Part shown: piece after piece, positions 50,764 through 59,739 of the stretch
How positions within the stretch are numbered: position 1 is the stretch's first letter
How the letters are laid out: every line of letters starts with the position of its first letter
NCBI GenBank assembly: GCA_902796225.1
Contig: CADBOO010000005.1
Location: 1 to 64,000 of the forward strand
Direction: 5' to 3'
Length of the DNA stretch: 64,000 nucleotides
Origin: an uncultured Ruminococcus sp.
GTDB taxonomy: Bacteria > Bacillota > Clostridia > Oscillospirales > Acutalibacteraceae
Notes under the pieces: generated by a model
The model's database searches: none
What the model was told of the DNA's origin: nothing
What the model saw: the letters and a program-made list of their open reading frames with translations, nothing else
Program-made: the position numbers and the translations under genes

Positions 50764-51660
50764 ATGCGCAGACGATCTTACCTGCTGATCATCATCGCCG
50801 TTATGTTTTGTTTAACGGCGATAACGGTTCTGATCATTTCCAGACAGCCCCCGGTAAAACCCGAACCTCCGGGGCCCGAAACAAATATGCGTGTTCCCCC
50901 AAACAATCCGATGCCCGGGCTCTTTGACAACCCCGAAGCCGCAACAACGGCTGCTCAGAATACGTCCGGCGGCGACCCGAAGACACAGACGGATACGTCA
51001 ACTGAGAAAGAGAAGAAAGCCGAGGAGTTGGATTTCTTCAAAACATTCTCTGATTTTCCGAAGATGTTTGTTTCGCACGGCGTCAGACCGGGAGACGAGA
51101 TGTCGAGCGAGTATAACTTTCACGCAACGTTGGAGATCTCCGAAGACGGAAAGATCAAGGGGACTTACTTCAGCAATCTTGATTCGACCGACGATATGAC
51201 GATCGAAAGCAGGAGCAGCTGGAGCGCTGATATCAGCGGCAAAAAGGTCTATCGCGACGCAAACGGCAACTATTACTTCTGCCTCAAGAACGTGAAGTAC
51301 GACAAAAAGCCCGGATCCGCCGAGGAAAGCGACGGCAAGATCGTCAATTATGTCTACGGCTACGGCCTGAATAAAAAAGCCGACAACAAGATCAAGCTTT
51401 ACGCGCTGGATACGGCGATCAAAAAGATCCCGACCAAGGATCCCAAAACGGATATCCGCAACTTCCTGTCTTTGATGCGCAAATCGGACAATAACGGAAA
51501 GCTGAACTGCTATCTGATCATCGGAAAGGACGACAGCTGTTATGTCTCACTGACCGATGAAGAGATCGAGATGGCAAAAAGCGGCGATGATACCGGCGGA
51601 GACGAGCCTGCGCCGCCTCCCGGACAGCCGGGCGATATGCAGCAGCCGCAGCGGCCGTAA
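50764..51660 (+). CDS. Membrane-anchored extracellular protein of unknown function
   Basis: 298 residues from ATG 50764; the in-frame ATG at 50749 overlaps the ribosome site GGAGA and is rejected. MRRRSYLLIIIAVMFCLTAI anchors the protein; it may be an uncleaved signal. Residues ~28-90 are a Pro/Thr/Asn-rich linker. Residues ~95-275 form a domain with repeated beta-like strands (FHATLEISEDGKIKGTYF, YYFCLKNVKYDKKPGS, NCYLIIGKDDSCYVS) that I do not recognise. The tail is Pro/Gly/Gln-rich (PAPPPGQPGDMQQPQ). It resembles secreted lipoprotein-like proteins of Clostridia. Monocistronic, with its own promoter and terminator. Confidence 0.8.
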   Translation: MRRRSYLLIIIAVMFCLTAITVLIISRQPPVKPEPPGPETNMRVPPNNPMPGLFDNPEAATTAAQNTSGGDPKTQTDTSTEKEKKAEELDFFKTFSDFPKMFVSHGVRPGDEMSSEYNFHATLEISEDGKIKGTYFSNLDSTDDMTIESRSSWSADISGKKVYRDANGNYYFCLKNVKYDKKPGSAEESDGKIVNYVYGYGLNKKADNKIKLYALDTAIKKIPTKDPKTDIRNFLSLMRKSDNNGKLNCYLIIGKDDSCYVSLTDEEIEMAKSGDDTGGDEPAPPPGQPGDMQQPQRP

Positions 51661-51696
51661 GCTCTCAGCTTCCTCCATACATCCAAACATGCAGAA

Positions 51697-51730
51697 AAGG
51701 CGTTCTCAGCAACGAGAACGCCTTCTTTTT
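51697..51730 (+). terminator. Terminator of the membrane-anchored protein gene
   Basis: AAGGCGTTCTC (51697-51707) and GAGAACGCCTT (51714-51724) form an 11-bp stem with loop AGCAAC, then CTTTTT. Likely works for the convergent gene too. Confidence 0.87.
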
Positions 51731-51765
51731 ATGCATTGTTATTGATTGACCTGTCATGCCTCTGC

Positions 51766-52446
51766 TTATTTGAGAAATCTTCTGATCGTCATCTCGTCCG
51801 TATCGGGGAACAGCTTAACGAAGTGGTCGAAGATGCGTTCGTAGGATTCTGCGGGCGTGCGCCGGTAGACGTTGTCCGTGAACCGATCGCCCATAAATCG
51901 TTCGGGGGTCGCGTACTCCGCTACGCCCCAGCCGTATCGTCTGCCGCGTTTGTCGGTCATGTACACAAAATCGCTGATCAGAACATAGCACTGCGACTGC
52001 AGACGAGTGATCATGGTGTCGAAGCCTTTGACCCCGTCCTTGCGGTAGTTGCCCAGCGCTTTCAGTTCTTTGGACAGAACGGGCGCGTTGGCGTCGATCA
52101 GTTCGTAGAGCTGTTTATCCTTCAGCGGCGCAAGTCCGTCGTCGTAACGCGCGTCAAAATCGTAGCCGTCGCGCCGGTAATTGGCAAAATCCGGAAACCA
52201 CGCCGGGCTGATATAGCATGCTTTTTTCTCAAAAAACTTGCCGTAGGCACAGCCGGTCTCTCGGATAACGGGGCCTTTCCACTCCCACGCGGGCCAGTCG
52301 CCGGATTCGCCGGAGTACCAGCAATCCCGCGCGATATGTTCTTCGATCGAAAAGCCCTCGATGGAATTCTCAAAAAACGGCAGAAAGCCGAGTTCATTGA
52401 CGGCGTCCATCAAGTCCGCCATGCTGTTGATGGTAAAGTCGATCAT
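51766..52446 (-). CDS. AlkZ-related protein
   Basis: 226 residues. The sequence LGFLPFFENSIEGFSIEEH, ARDCWYSGESGDWPAWEWKG, YGKFFEKKACYISPAWFPDFANYRRDGYDFDARYDDGL and YGWGVAEYATPERFMG match a conserved Firmicutes family called AlkZ-related, distantly linked to the HTH_42/AlkZ DNA glycosylases that unhook crosslinks. Catalytic residues of AlkZ (Q-x-Q) cannot be confirmed here. Function unproven; a DNA repair role is a family-based guess. GGAGGGGATAAAGG precedes ATG. Confidence 0.75.
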   Translation of the reverse strand: MIDFTINSMADLMDAVNELGFLPFFENSIEGFSIEEHIARDCWYSGESGDWPAWEWKGPVIRETGCAYGKFFEKKACYISPAWFPDFANYRRDGYDFDARYDDGLAPLKDKQLYELIDANAPVLSKELKALGNYRKDGVKGFDTMITRLQSQCYVLISDFVYMTDKRGRRYGWGVAEYATPERFMGDRFTDNVYRRTPAESYERIFDHFVKLFPDTDEMTIRRFLK

Positions 52447-52488
52447 CCTTTATCCCCTCCGGGGTCATTCGTTATCGGTTCCGTCCGA

Positions 52489-52719
52489 TCAATACTCGAC
52501 CTTCAGGCTGTCCACCCCATAGGTGCGCTTGAATTCTTCTTCGTCTTTTTTGGAACGGATGAGCATGACCTCGGTAAAATGACCGTCGTGCTTATCCCTG
52601 AAGCCGGCGACCTTTTCGCCCGTGCAGATGGAGCTGCGGATCACAGCGATCTGCTTTTCGGGATCGTAAGGCTCGGCAGAAAAGCGGCCTCTGCCGCCCG
52701 TCTTTGCAAAATGAAACAT
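52489..52719 (-). CDS. Small conserved protein of unknown function
   Basis: 76 residues from ATG 52719 (GAGGCAGGAAT before it); longer frames are shadows of the acylphosphatase gene. FHFAKTGGRGRFSAEPYDPEKQIAVIRSSICTGEKVAGFRDK and VMLIRSKKDEEEFKRTYG form a compact basic/acidic protein that I recognise as recurrent in Clostridia, with one conserved Cys (SSICTGEK). No function can be given. It lies between the AlkZ-related and acylphosphatase genes on the same strand. Confidence 0.75.
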   Translation of the reverse strand: MFHFAKTGGRGRFSAEPYDPEKQIAVIRSSICTGEKVAGFRDKHDGHFTEVMLIRSKKDEEEFKRTYGVDSLKVEY

Positions 52720-52762
52720 ATTCCTGCCTCTTTTCACCGTCCGTCTTGCGCCGGACTCGGAT

Positions 52763-53053
52763 TCAATGATACCTGACAGAAAAACCGCGCTCGTCCGGAA
52801 TGACCGCGAGGGGCTTTGTGTCCATGTAATCGATGCGGATATAGGTGCCGCGCTGTATGCCGTCGATGACGTCGTCGATCTGCTGCTGTGTGCCCTGGAT
52901 CTCCATCGACACCGAACCGTCGTATTCGTTCCGCACCCAGCCGGTCGCGCCGTAAAGATCCGCGGCTTTCCGTGCATAATAGCGGAATCCGACCGACTGC
53001 ACGCTGCCGTAAAAGCGGATGTACCTGCGGATCGTATGGATGTTTGTCTGCAT
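52763..53053 (-). CDS. acyP: Acylphosphatase
   Basis: 96 residues from ATG 53053 with GGAGTGA upstream. It hydrolyses acyl phosphates such as acetyl phosphate or carbamoyl phosphate. FYGSVQSVGFRYYARKAA matches the V-Q-G-V-G-F-R-Y catalytic loop (Arg24) with Ser in place of the first Gly, and GWVRNEYDGSVSMEIQG supplies the catalytic Asn (Asn42). Same strand as its neighbours. Confidence 0.93.
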   Translation of the reverse strand: MQTNIHTIRRYIRFYGSVQSVGFRYYARKAADLYGATGWVRNEYDGSVSMEIQGTQQQIDDVIDGIQRGTYIRIDYMDTKPLAVIPDERGFSVRYH

Positions 53054-53162
53054 TTCGATCACTCCGTTCTGAGAGGGGCTCTGCACGCGGACGACGGTTC
53101 TCCGGACCGGATGCTTCGGGACAAACTCAGCGCCGCCTCATCATACTGTCGCTATTGTCATA

Positions 53163-53618
53163 TCACGCAAGTTCTGCGAGCATCTGCGAGGGATTGTCCG
53201 CCGCCTTGACCTTGTCAAAGCCTTTGACGATGATGCCGTTCTCGTCGATCAGGTAAGTCGTGCGCACCACGCCCATGCTGACCTTGCCGTAGAGCTTCTT
53301 TTCCTTCCAGACGTCGTACGCCTGAATGACGGTCTTCTCCGTATCGGAGAGCAGGGTGAACGGCAGACCGTGCTTTTCTTCGAAGCGCTTGTGCGACGCG
53401 ACAGAGTCCTTGCTGACGCCGATGACGACAGCGCCCTTTTCGCGGAACTGCGGATACAGCTCGCCGAACGCGCACGCCTGTTTGGTGCAGCCAGAGGTCA
53501 TATCCTTCGGGTAAAAATACAGGATGACTTTCTGTCCTTTGTAGTCCGACAGCGCTCGCATCTCGCCGTTCTGATCGGGCAGGGTGAATGCAGGCGCTTT
53601 TGTACCGATTGCTAACAT
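53163..53618 (-). CDS. bcp: Thioredoxin-dependent peroxiredoxin (Bcp/PrxQ)
   Basis: 151 residues. KAPAFTLPDQNGEMRALSDYKGQKVILYFYPKDMTSGCTKQAC is the PrxQ core, with peroxidatic Cys44 and resolving Cys49 five residues later. It reduces hydrogen and organic peroxides using thioredoxin. GGAGGGATTAAT precedes ATG. It fits with the superoxide-reductase-like protein at 59798-60382 as oxidative stress defence in an anaerobe. Confidence 0.95.
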   Translation of the reverse strand: MLAIGTKAPAFTLPDQNGEMRALSDYKGQKVILYFYPKDMTSGCTKQACAFGELYPQFREKGAVVIGVSKDSVASHKRFEEKHGLPFTLLSDTEKTVIQAYDVWKEKKLYGKVSMGVVRTTYLIDENGIIVKGFDKVKAADNPSQMLAELA

Positions 53619-53652
53619 ATTAATCCCTCCGTCTTGTGGTTCTGTAAAAATA

Positions 53653-54408
53653 TTATCCTTCGATATAGGAACGATTGCCGATGATGTTTCTCAGCTGAGC
53701 CTCTGTCAGTTCGCCGACGGCGAATGCCTGCGCCGCTTTGATGAAACCGATCGCGTCGGTCAGCGCCTGACGGTACAGCGGCTCGAATCCGCTCAGATCC
53801 ATATCGTCGATCGCTTTGCTTTTGTAGGAGATCAGCCCGAGCTTTGTGTGCGTTTTGCGGGTAAGGCGATCCAGTCTGCCGCTTTGATCGGTGACGATCC
53901 GATAAAACGACGCCATGTCGCGGCGGCCTTCACGAAGCATATCCCATGCGTCTGTCCAGCCGTAGATCCGGGTGATCGCGCCGCCGACGTCAGGGCGCAT
54001 CGACTCCGGCAGGAACGGCGGGATGCGGATGTTGCCGCCGCTCATACGGTCCAGCCTGTGCTCGATCGCCATGTGCATCGCGCCGCTGTTGTGCGCCAGA
54101 CGGTTGATGTACGGATGCGCGGTCGAATCCAGCGCGTAGTGGCACAAAAATCCGCAGAGATACGAAAACACCGCGCGGCTGTGTGCGCCGCGGCGCGCAA
54201 GCTCGATCAGAAAATCGGCGGTATGCTCGCGGTGCATAACGGACGCGTAACGGCTGACGCGGCTGCGCAGCGGCGGTACGAACCACCGATAGAACAGGTA
54301 CGGGTCCGGCCCGAGCAATCCGAAATCGAAGATCCTGCGGTCGAGATCGGGCTGCAGCCGTCCGACGACCTCCGCGCCGAATTGTGTATGCACGACGATA
54401 TCCGGCAT
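53653..54408 (-). CDS. Zinc-dependent phospholipase C family protein
   Basis: 251 residues from ATG 54408 (AAGGAGAGTCAGTC). MPDIVVHTQFGAEVV, GLLGPDPYLFYRW, MHREHTADFLIELARRG and GFLCHYALDSTAHPYINRL carry His and Asp residues in the pattern of the zinc-dependent phospholipase C fold (PF00882). Unlike secreted toxins it has no signal peptide, and this short family is common and uncharacterised in Firmicutes. Activity is unproven. Own promoter. Confidence 0.85.
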   Translation of the reverse strand: MPDIVVHTQFGAEVVGRLQPDLDRRIFDFGLLGPDPYLFYRWFVPPLRSRVSRYASVMHREHTADFLIELARRGAHSRAVFSYLCGFLCHYALDSTAHPYINRLAHNSGAMHMAIEHRLDRMSGGNIRIPPFLPESMRPDVGGAITRIYGWTDAWDMLREGRRDMASFYRIVTDQSGRLDRLTRKTHTKLGLISYKSKAIDDMDLSGFEPLYRQALTDAIGFIKAAQAFAVGELTEAQLRNIIGNRSYIEG

Positions 54409-54439
54409 GACTGACTCTCCTTGTCTGATTGATACAATT

Positions 54440-54468
54440 ATTTTACCATGCCGCATTTGTCAAGTCAA
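54440..54468 (-). promoter_or_regulatory. Promoter of the phospholipase C family gene
   Basis: Minus strand TTGACT (54468-54463), 17-base spacer, TAAAAT (54445-54440), shortly before the ribosome site. Confidence 0.65.
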
Positions 54469-54492
54469 TCGTCTGCGTGTGTTATCAAGCGG

Positions 54493-54538
54493 AAAAAAAT
54501 AAGCCTTCCGCAACGAATCGGATCGATGCGAAAGGCTT
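54493..54538 (-). terminator. Terminator of the XRE/zinc-ribbon regulator gene
   Basis: AAGCCTT (54501-54507) and AAGGCTT (54532-54538), extended by CGCA/TGCG. On the minus strand a TATTTTTTT run follows (54500-54493). Confidence 0.8.
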
Positions 54539-54553
54539 GTCTTTAAAGATGTA

Positions 54554-55318
54554 TCATCTCTTTTTGTACAGAACGAGTTCGGGATCGGCTCCGTCCGCGC
54601 CGTAGGTGCAGATCAGGATGAAATCCGTATTGGCGATTACGCCGAAGCATCTGTCGCCGCCGGACTCCGACCGGAGCTGATTTCCCAGATAGGTCGCGCC
54701 GTCGTCGAGGAATCTTGCGTTCATCCCGCCCGGCAGCCGATACTCCAGATTGACGAACTTTCCGACGAGCGCGTTCAGGCTTTCGACCTTCGGCATCCCT
54801 TCGATCTGAAGCGCGTTGATCTCATCGATCAGCTTCTGCTTGAACGCGTCGAACTGTCCGTCGTCGCTGAGCTCCTCATAGCGCTTCCAGTAATCCAGCT
54901 TCGGGAGCATCTCTTTCATATATGCGCGCGCCTGCTCTTCGGAAAAGCCTTCCTTGACCATGTGCGGGATACAGACGTCGATCAGGCTGTCCATATCGCT
55001 GTAGGTGTACGCGCCGTCGGCATAGCACCATTTGCAGTAATCCTCGTTGAGCGTTCCGTCCTGATTCCTGCCGATGAGGTCGTCCTCAAGCGGCATACCG
55101 CAGCACTGGCAGAACAGCTGGCGCGGCGCGCCGAGCAGGGTGTTGATGGAAACGCCGAACAGATTTGACAGCAGCTTCAGCGTTTCGGTGTTCGGTACCG
55201 TTTCGCCGTTTTCCCAGCGGGACACCGCCTGACGGGTCACATAAACCTTTTCGGCAAGCTCGTCCTGCGACAAGCCGTTCTGTGTACGCAGTTTAAAAAT
55301 GATCTCTTTTGTATCCAT
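54554..55318 (-). CDS. XRE-type transcription regulator with zinc-ribbon domain
   Basis: 254 residues. Residues 5-60 are a Cro/C1-type helix-turn-helix (LRTQNGLSQDELAEKVYVTRQAVSRWENGE). Residues ~68-150 are a zinc-ribbon (putative Zn_ribbon_2): Cys70, Cys72, Cys73, Cys95 and Cys98, with CCGMPLEDD and YCKWCYADGAYTY. The last ~80 residues contain EYRLPGGMNARFLDDGATYLGNQL, a separate domain that I do not recognise. Such regulators often sense metals or redox. CAGGAGGTGTCGAA precedes ATG. A small inverted repeat GCAAC...GTTGC at 55367-55381 may be its own operator. Confidence 0.85.
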   Translation of the reverse strand: MDTKEIIFKLRTQNGLSQDELAEKVYVTRQAVSRWENGETVPNTETLKLLSNLFGVSINTLLGAPRQLFCQCCGMPLEDDLIGRNQDGTLNEDYCKWCYADGAYTYSDMDSLIDVCIPHMVKEGFSEEQARAYMKEMLPKLDYWKRYEELSDDGQFDAFKQKLIDEINALQIEGMPKVESLNALVGKFVNLEYRLPGGMNARFLDDGATYLGNQLRSESGGDRCFGVIANTDFILICTYGADGADPELVLYKKR

Positions 55319-55425
55319 TTCGACACCTCCTGAACAGATAATAACATATAAGATGCATCATGAAAAGCAACGTGTTGTTGCGTAATGGTATTGCGGAGCG
55401 ATGACGCAGCTCTGCCGATAACCGA

Positions 55426-56049
55426 TCAGAATAGCTGACCCGGCAGCTTGAGCTTTTCTTTGCACGGGAACGACTTGTCGAATTCCTCAACGTCCGCGTC
55501 GGCGACATAGTAGCCCTGCGGGGTCTGATAAACGCCCGAAACATGATCAAGATAACCGGGGATCAGCTCTTTGCAGAGGAAGAACGACGCATCCGCGTCC
55601 TCGGGCAGATCGTGATAGCGGATGCCGAACCGGCTCGCGAAGTCGAAGCCGCTTTTGCCGTAAAAGTCGATATTGCCCTCGAACAGCACCGCGCCGTAGC
55701 CGAGGTCGGCGGCTTTTTGAAGAGAATCATCCAGCAGCGCCTTACCGTAGCCCCGACGCTTCAGATCATTTGCAATACAGATCGGACCCATCGTCAGCAC
55801 GGGGACGGTTCTGCCGTCGTCTGCTTCGATGACCGTTTTCATGAACACATTTTGTCCGATCAGCCTGCCGTCGAGCTCCATCACAAAATCCAGCTCTTTG
55901 ACAAACGCCTGATCTTCGCGCAGGACATGGATCACATAATGCTCGCTGCATCCGGGGCGGTAGATGTTCCAGAACGACTCGCGGATCAGCTCCTCGACCG
56001 CCCTGTGATCCTTTGTTTCTTCCGGTCGGATGAGATAGTTAGTTTTCAT
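55426..56049 (-). CDS. GNAT-family N-acetyltransferase
   Basis: 207 residues. YLIRPEETKDHRAVEELIRESFWNIYRPGCSEHYVIHVLR, LTMGPICIANDLKRRGYGKALLDDSL (acetyl-CoA loop R-x-x-G-Y-G-x-x-L) and FEGNIDFYGKSGFDFA are those of the widespread predicted N-acetyltransferase YhbS-like group. Target unknown. It overlaps the PAP2 gene upstream by 11 bases, and GGAGGTAAAGTGCG precedes the ATG. Confidence 0.9.
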   Translation of the reverse strand: MKTNYLIRPEETKDHRAVEELIRESFWNIYRPGCSEHYVIHVLREDQAFVKELDFVMELDGRLIGQNVFMKTVIEADDGRTVPVLTMGPICIANDLKRRGYGKALLDDSLQKAADLGYGAVLFEGNIDFYGKSGFDFASRFGIRYHDLPEDADASFFLCKELIPGYLDHVSGVYQTPQGYYVADADVEEFDKSFPCKEKLKLPGQLF

Positions 56050-56686
56050 CGCACTTTACCTCCTTATACAGCGACAACAATGCGGCGCTGATCAGTATCC
56101 CGCCGAGGATATCCGTGAACCAGTGAACGCCCGAGATCAGCCTGCCGACGACCGTCACGCCGATGATGACCGCGCAGATCGCCCGCAGCGATCTTTGCAA
56201 GCCTTTTCCTTTGATATACTTTTCGATCAGCATCATCGCGCTCCCCATGATCACGCAGACGATCATCGTATGCGATGACGGGAATGACGCTTCGGGACGC
56301 GTGTTGTCCGGCATGATGATCGGTCTGTAGTTGACGATCACATTTTCAAAGAACAGGTACAGCCCGATAACGATGATGTACAGTCCGCCGAGCGTCAGGA
56401 TCTCCCGATCGACTTTCAGCAGGCTTTTTCTTTTGATCAGCTGTGCCGATCCCGTGATCGCGAATACGATCGCGGTCAGGATCGCAGCGATCCCGAGCCA
56501 GTCCGTGATCGTGTACCAGAGCAGATTCACACCGAACAGCTCGAATACATACCGATTCAGATGCGACAGCCCGATACTTGTCCCCTCTGCCCCGATCGGC
56601 GCGACGTCGACACAGCGGACGAGCACGATCAGGATGACTGCCGACAAAGCGCTGACAGCTGAAATAAGAAAGCCTCTTCTTTTCAT
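56039..56686 (-). CDS. PAP2-superfamily membrane phosphatase
   Basis: 215 residues with about six helices. The three-part PAP2 signature is visible in part: RPEASFPSSHT (Ser137-His139 region) and RLISGVHWFTDILGG with Arg182 and His188. The first K-x6-R-P part is less clear. Typical substrates are phosphatidic acid, phosphatidylglycerol phosphate or undecaprenyl pyrophosphate; the last would link to cell-wall carrier recycling. Forms a unit with the acetyltransferase gene. Confidence 0.88.
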   Translation of the reverse strand: MKRRGFLISAVSALSAVILIVLVRCVDVAPIGAEGTSIGLSHLNRYVFELFGVNLLWYTITDWLGIAAILTAIVFAITGSAQLIKRKSLLKVDREILTLGGLYIIVIGLYLFFENVIVNYRPIIMPDNTRPEASFPSSHTMIVCVIMGSAMMLIEKYIKGKGLQRSLRAICAVIIGVTVVGRLISGVHWFTDILGGILISAALLSLYKEVKCDEN

Positions 56687-56788
56687 GGTATCACCCTTTC
56701 ATACGGGATTGCTTTCGACAAGTCCATCATAAGAAAAGTCGGATGATACCGCAAGAAACGCGCGTTCACATCGGCGACACGCTCCGTG

Positions 56789-57394
56789 TCATTTGTTTTT
56801 GATCAGCAAAACTCCCTTGATCAGCAGGATGCACAGGCAGAATACGCCGGCATACGGCTGTCTTGTCACGATGAACAGAAGCGTGCCGACGATCGATAGA
56901 CCGACGCCCGTGATAAGACAGCGCTTGCTCAGGCGCGGCTTGTCAAAGCTGCTGATCACCACGCCGCAAAAGCCGTTGAGTACCGTCAGCCCGATAACGG
57001 CGATAAAAACGATCTTCAGCCAGTCGCCGACGCCTGTCAGCGCAAACAGGATGACAGATGATGCGCCGTCATTTCCACCGTTTCCGAATATCGGAAGAAA
57101 AAGCAGCAGGACGGTCAAACAATCGAGAACGCCGCAGATGAGCGCCGTGTTCTTTTGCTTTGCGGTTTTTTGATCCTGCTCGGCAAGCGTGATCATTTCT
57201 TCTCCGCGGATCAGCTCATCGATGGTCACGTTGAAGTATTGCGCGATGACCTTCAGCGAATCGATGCTGGGATAGCCGCGTCCGGACTCCCATTTTGAGA
57301 TCGCGGTGCGCGAAACAAACAGCTTTTCCGCCAGTTCCTCCTGCGTCATGTTTTTGTCTGTTCTCAGTTTTTGCAGTTTTTCATTGAATTCCAT
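56789..57394 (-). CDS. XRE-type regulator with C-terminal membrane helices
   Basis: 201 residues. Residues 3-60 are a Cro/C1-type helix-turn-helix (LRTDKNMTQEELAEKLFVSRTAISKWESGRGYPS). Residues ~80-198 hold about four membrane helices. Membrane-bound XRE proteins like this are common in Clostridia and Lactobacillales, and may respond to envelope state. It follows tex by 35 bases and may be co-transcribed. Confidence 0.88.
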   Translation of the reverse strand: MEFNEKLQKLRTDKNMTQEELAEKLFVSRTAISKWESGRGYPSIDSLKVIAQYFNVTIDELIRGEEMITLAEQDQKTAKQKNTALICGVLDCLTVLLLFLPIFGNGGNDGASSVILFALTGVGDWLKIVFIAVIGLTVLNGFCGVVISSFDKPRLSKRCLITGVGLSIVGTLLFIVTRQPYAGVFCLCILLIKGVLLIKNK

Positions 57395-57429
57395 TTTTGC
57401 CTCATACTATAGTTCAACGCGCCTGTATG

Positions 57430-59577
57430 CTATATTCGCATCGTCAGCGAGATACGATTCTTTTTGACGTCCACCGAAAGGACCTTTACCTTGACGATAT
57501 CGCCGACCTTCAGCACCTCTGAAGGATGCTTGATGAATTTGTTGCAGATCTGGGAGATGTGTACCAGTCCGTCCTGATGGACGCCGATATCCACAAACGC
57601 GCCGAAATCGATGACGTTGCGCACCGTGCCGGTCAGCTCCATGCCTTCCTTGAGGTCGTTGATATCGAGAACGTCCGAGCGGAGCATCGGCTGCGGCATT
57701 TCATCGCGCGGATCACGTCCGGGCTTGCTGAGCTCTTTGACAATGTCATTGAGCGTGGGCAGACCGACGCCGAGCTGTTCGGCAAGGGTCTTTGTGCCGA
57801 GCTGTTTGACCCTTGCGGGCAGGTCGGCGAATTTTGCGGATCTGATCTCTTTGTCGGAATAGCCGGCTGATTTGAGCAATTCCTTAGCCACGGCATAGCT
57901 CTCGGGGTGAACGCCGGTATTATCCAGCGGATTGCGGCTTTCGGGCACCCGCAGGAAGCCCGCGCATTGTTCAAACGCTTTCGGTCCGAGCTTCGGCACC
58001 TTTTTCAGCTCCGCGCGTGAGTTGAACGCGCCGTTTTCTTCGCGGTACGCCACTATATTTTTACAGACCGTCGCATTGAGCCCCGATACCCGCAGCAACA
58101 ATGCGGGCGATGCGGTGTTCAGATCCGCGCCGACCGAATTGACGCAGTCTTCCACCACGCCGTCGAGAGTCTCGCCGAGGCGTTTCTGGGGCATATCGTG
58201 CTGGTATTGTCCGACGCCGATCGCCTTCGGTTCGATCTTGACCAGCTCTGCAAGCGGATCCTGCAGCCGTCTGGCGATCGATACCGCGCTCCTGAGCGTC
58301 AGGTCAAGCTCCGGCAGCTCGGTTGCGGCGAGCTTCGAGGCGGAATAGACCGACGCGCCCGCCTCGCTGACGACCATATAATACACGGTATGATCGGCTT
58401 CTTTGATCGCGTCGGCGGCAAACATCTCGGTCTCCTTGCTGGCGGTGCCGTTTCCGATCGAGATGATATCGACGTTGTGCTTTTTGATCAGCTCGAGCAG
58501 CTTTCGCTTTGACTGCGCGACCCTCTGCTCGGAATGGGTAGGATAGATGACCGCCGTGTCGAGCACCTTGCCGGTATCGTTGACGACGGCGACTTTGCAG
58601 CCGGTGCGGTAGCCGGGGTCGAGTCCCAGCACGGTCTTGCCCTTGACGGGCGGCTGCATCAAAAGCTGTTTGAGGTTGGTGGCAAAGACCTTCATCGCGT
58701 TTTCGGCGGCGGTATCCGTCAGCTCGGCGCGCACCTCGCGCTCGATAGAGGGAAAGATCAGCCGTGTATACGCATCTTCGCCGGCGGCTTTGAGGATATC
58801 CGAACACAGGGGATTCGTTCCCCTGTCCAGCTCGCTGTTGATAACACGCAGCGGGTATTCGCTGTCCAGCACGATCCCGACCTTCAGAAAGCCCTCCTTC
58901 TCGCCCCTGTTGATCGCGAGGATACGGTGACCGGCAATCTTTTTGACCGGTTCGGAAAAATCGTAATAGTTGGTATAGACGCTGTCCTGATCCGCATCGG
59001 ACGCGACAGATTTCAGCGAACCGTTGATATGGAAGATCGCGCGCAGCTTTTTGCGGATCTCAGCACTGTCGGAGACCTGTTCTGCGATGATGTCCATCGC
59101 GCCGTTTATTGCGTCCTGAACGGTGGGAACTTCCTTTTCTGCATCGACAAAGTCCCCGGCGCGCTTCATGGGATCGAAGCCCTTTTCCTGTTTGAGGATC
59201 TCCTGCGCGAGCGGCTCAAGCCCGCGTTCCTTCGCGACTGACGCCCTTGTCTTGCGCTTCGGTCTGAAGGGGCGGTAGATATCCTCCAGCTCGCTGAGTG
59301 TCTGCGCTTTATCGAGCGCCGCGCCGATCTCGTCCGTCATCTTCTCCTGACCGCTGATCAACTCGCGGATCTCTTCTCTGCGCTTATCGAGTCCGCGCAG
59401 ATAATCCAGCTTTTCGCTGAACGCGCGGATCAGCTGGTCGTCCATGGAACCGTGCATCTCCTTACGGTAGCGGGCGATGAACGGGATGGTGTTGCCTTCG
59501 TCAAGCAGCGTGATGATATTCTGCGCATACTCCTCTTTGATGTTGAATAACTGTGATAATGTAACTGAATATTCCAT
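57430..59577 (-). CDS. tex: Tex-family RNA-binding protein with S1 domain
   Basis: 715 residues. Order as in Tex: helical N-terminus (SQLFNIKEEYAQNIITLLDEGNTIPFIARYRKE), an RNase H-like YqgF domain (VLGLDPGYRTGCKVAVVN), two helix-hairpin-helix regions (VGADLNTASPALLLRVSGLN) and a C-terminal S1 domain (TGTVRNVIDFGAFVDIGVHQDGLVHISQI). Tex is a conserved transcription accessory factor that binds RNA; precise roles are still debated. AAGGAGAATT precedes ATG. Confidence 0.95.
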   Translation of the reverse strand: MEYSVTLSQLFNIKEEYAQNIITLLDEGNTIPFIARYRKEMHGSMDDQLIRAFSEKLDYLRGLDKRREEIRELISGQEKMTDEIGAALDKAQTLSELEDIYRPFRPKRKTRASVAKERGLEPLAQEILKQEKGFDPMKRAGDFVDAEKEVPTVQDAINGAMDIIAEQVSDSAEIRKKLRAIFHINGSLKSVASDADQDSVYTNYYDFSEPVKKIAGHRILAINRGEKEGFLKVGIVLDSEYPLRVINSELDRGTNPLCSDILKAAGEDAYTRLIFPSIEREVRAELTDTAAENAMKVFATNLKQLLMQPPVKGKTVLGLDPGYRTGCKVAVVNDTGKVLDTAVIYPTHSEQRVAQSKRKLLELIKKHNVDIISIGNGTASKETEMFAADAIKEADHTVYYMVVSEAGASVYSASKLAATELPELDLTLRSAVSIARRLQDPLAELVKIEPKAIGVGQYQHDMPQKRLGETLDGVVEDCVNSVGADLNTASPALLLRVSGLNATVCKNIVAYREENGAFNSRAELKKVPKLGPKAFEQCAGFLRVPESRNPLDNTGVHPESYAVAKELLKSAGYSDKEIRSAKFADLPARVKQLGTKTLAEQLGVGLPTLNDIVKELSKPGRDPRDEMPQPMLRSDVLDINDLKEGMELTGTVRNVIDFGAFVDIGVHQDGLVHISQICNKFIKHPSEVLKVGDIVKVKVLSVDVKKNRISLTMRI

Positions 59578-59628
59578 AATTCTCCTTTTGCCCGATACAG
59601 GCGGGTGCTGTCAGTTTTTTCTGATGAT

Positions 59629-59657
59629 ATCATACCAGATAATGAGAACTTTGTCCA
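59629..59657 (-). promoter_or_regulatory. Promoter of tex
   Basis: Minus strand TGGACA (59657-59652), 17-base spacer, extended -10 TGG-TATGAT (TATGAT at 59634-59629). Confidence 0.6.
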
Positions 59658-59739
59658 CAAAAACCCGTCGGTATTTTCGGACAGCCGACGCAGCTCCCGC
59701 TATGACGGATGCGGTGCTTTTTGAGATAAAAATCGTGCG

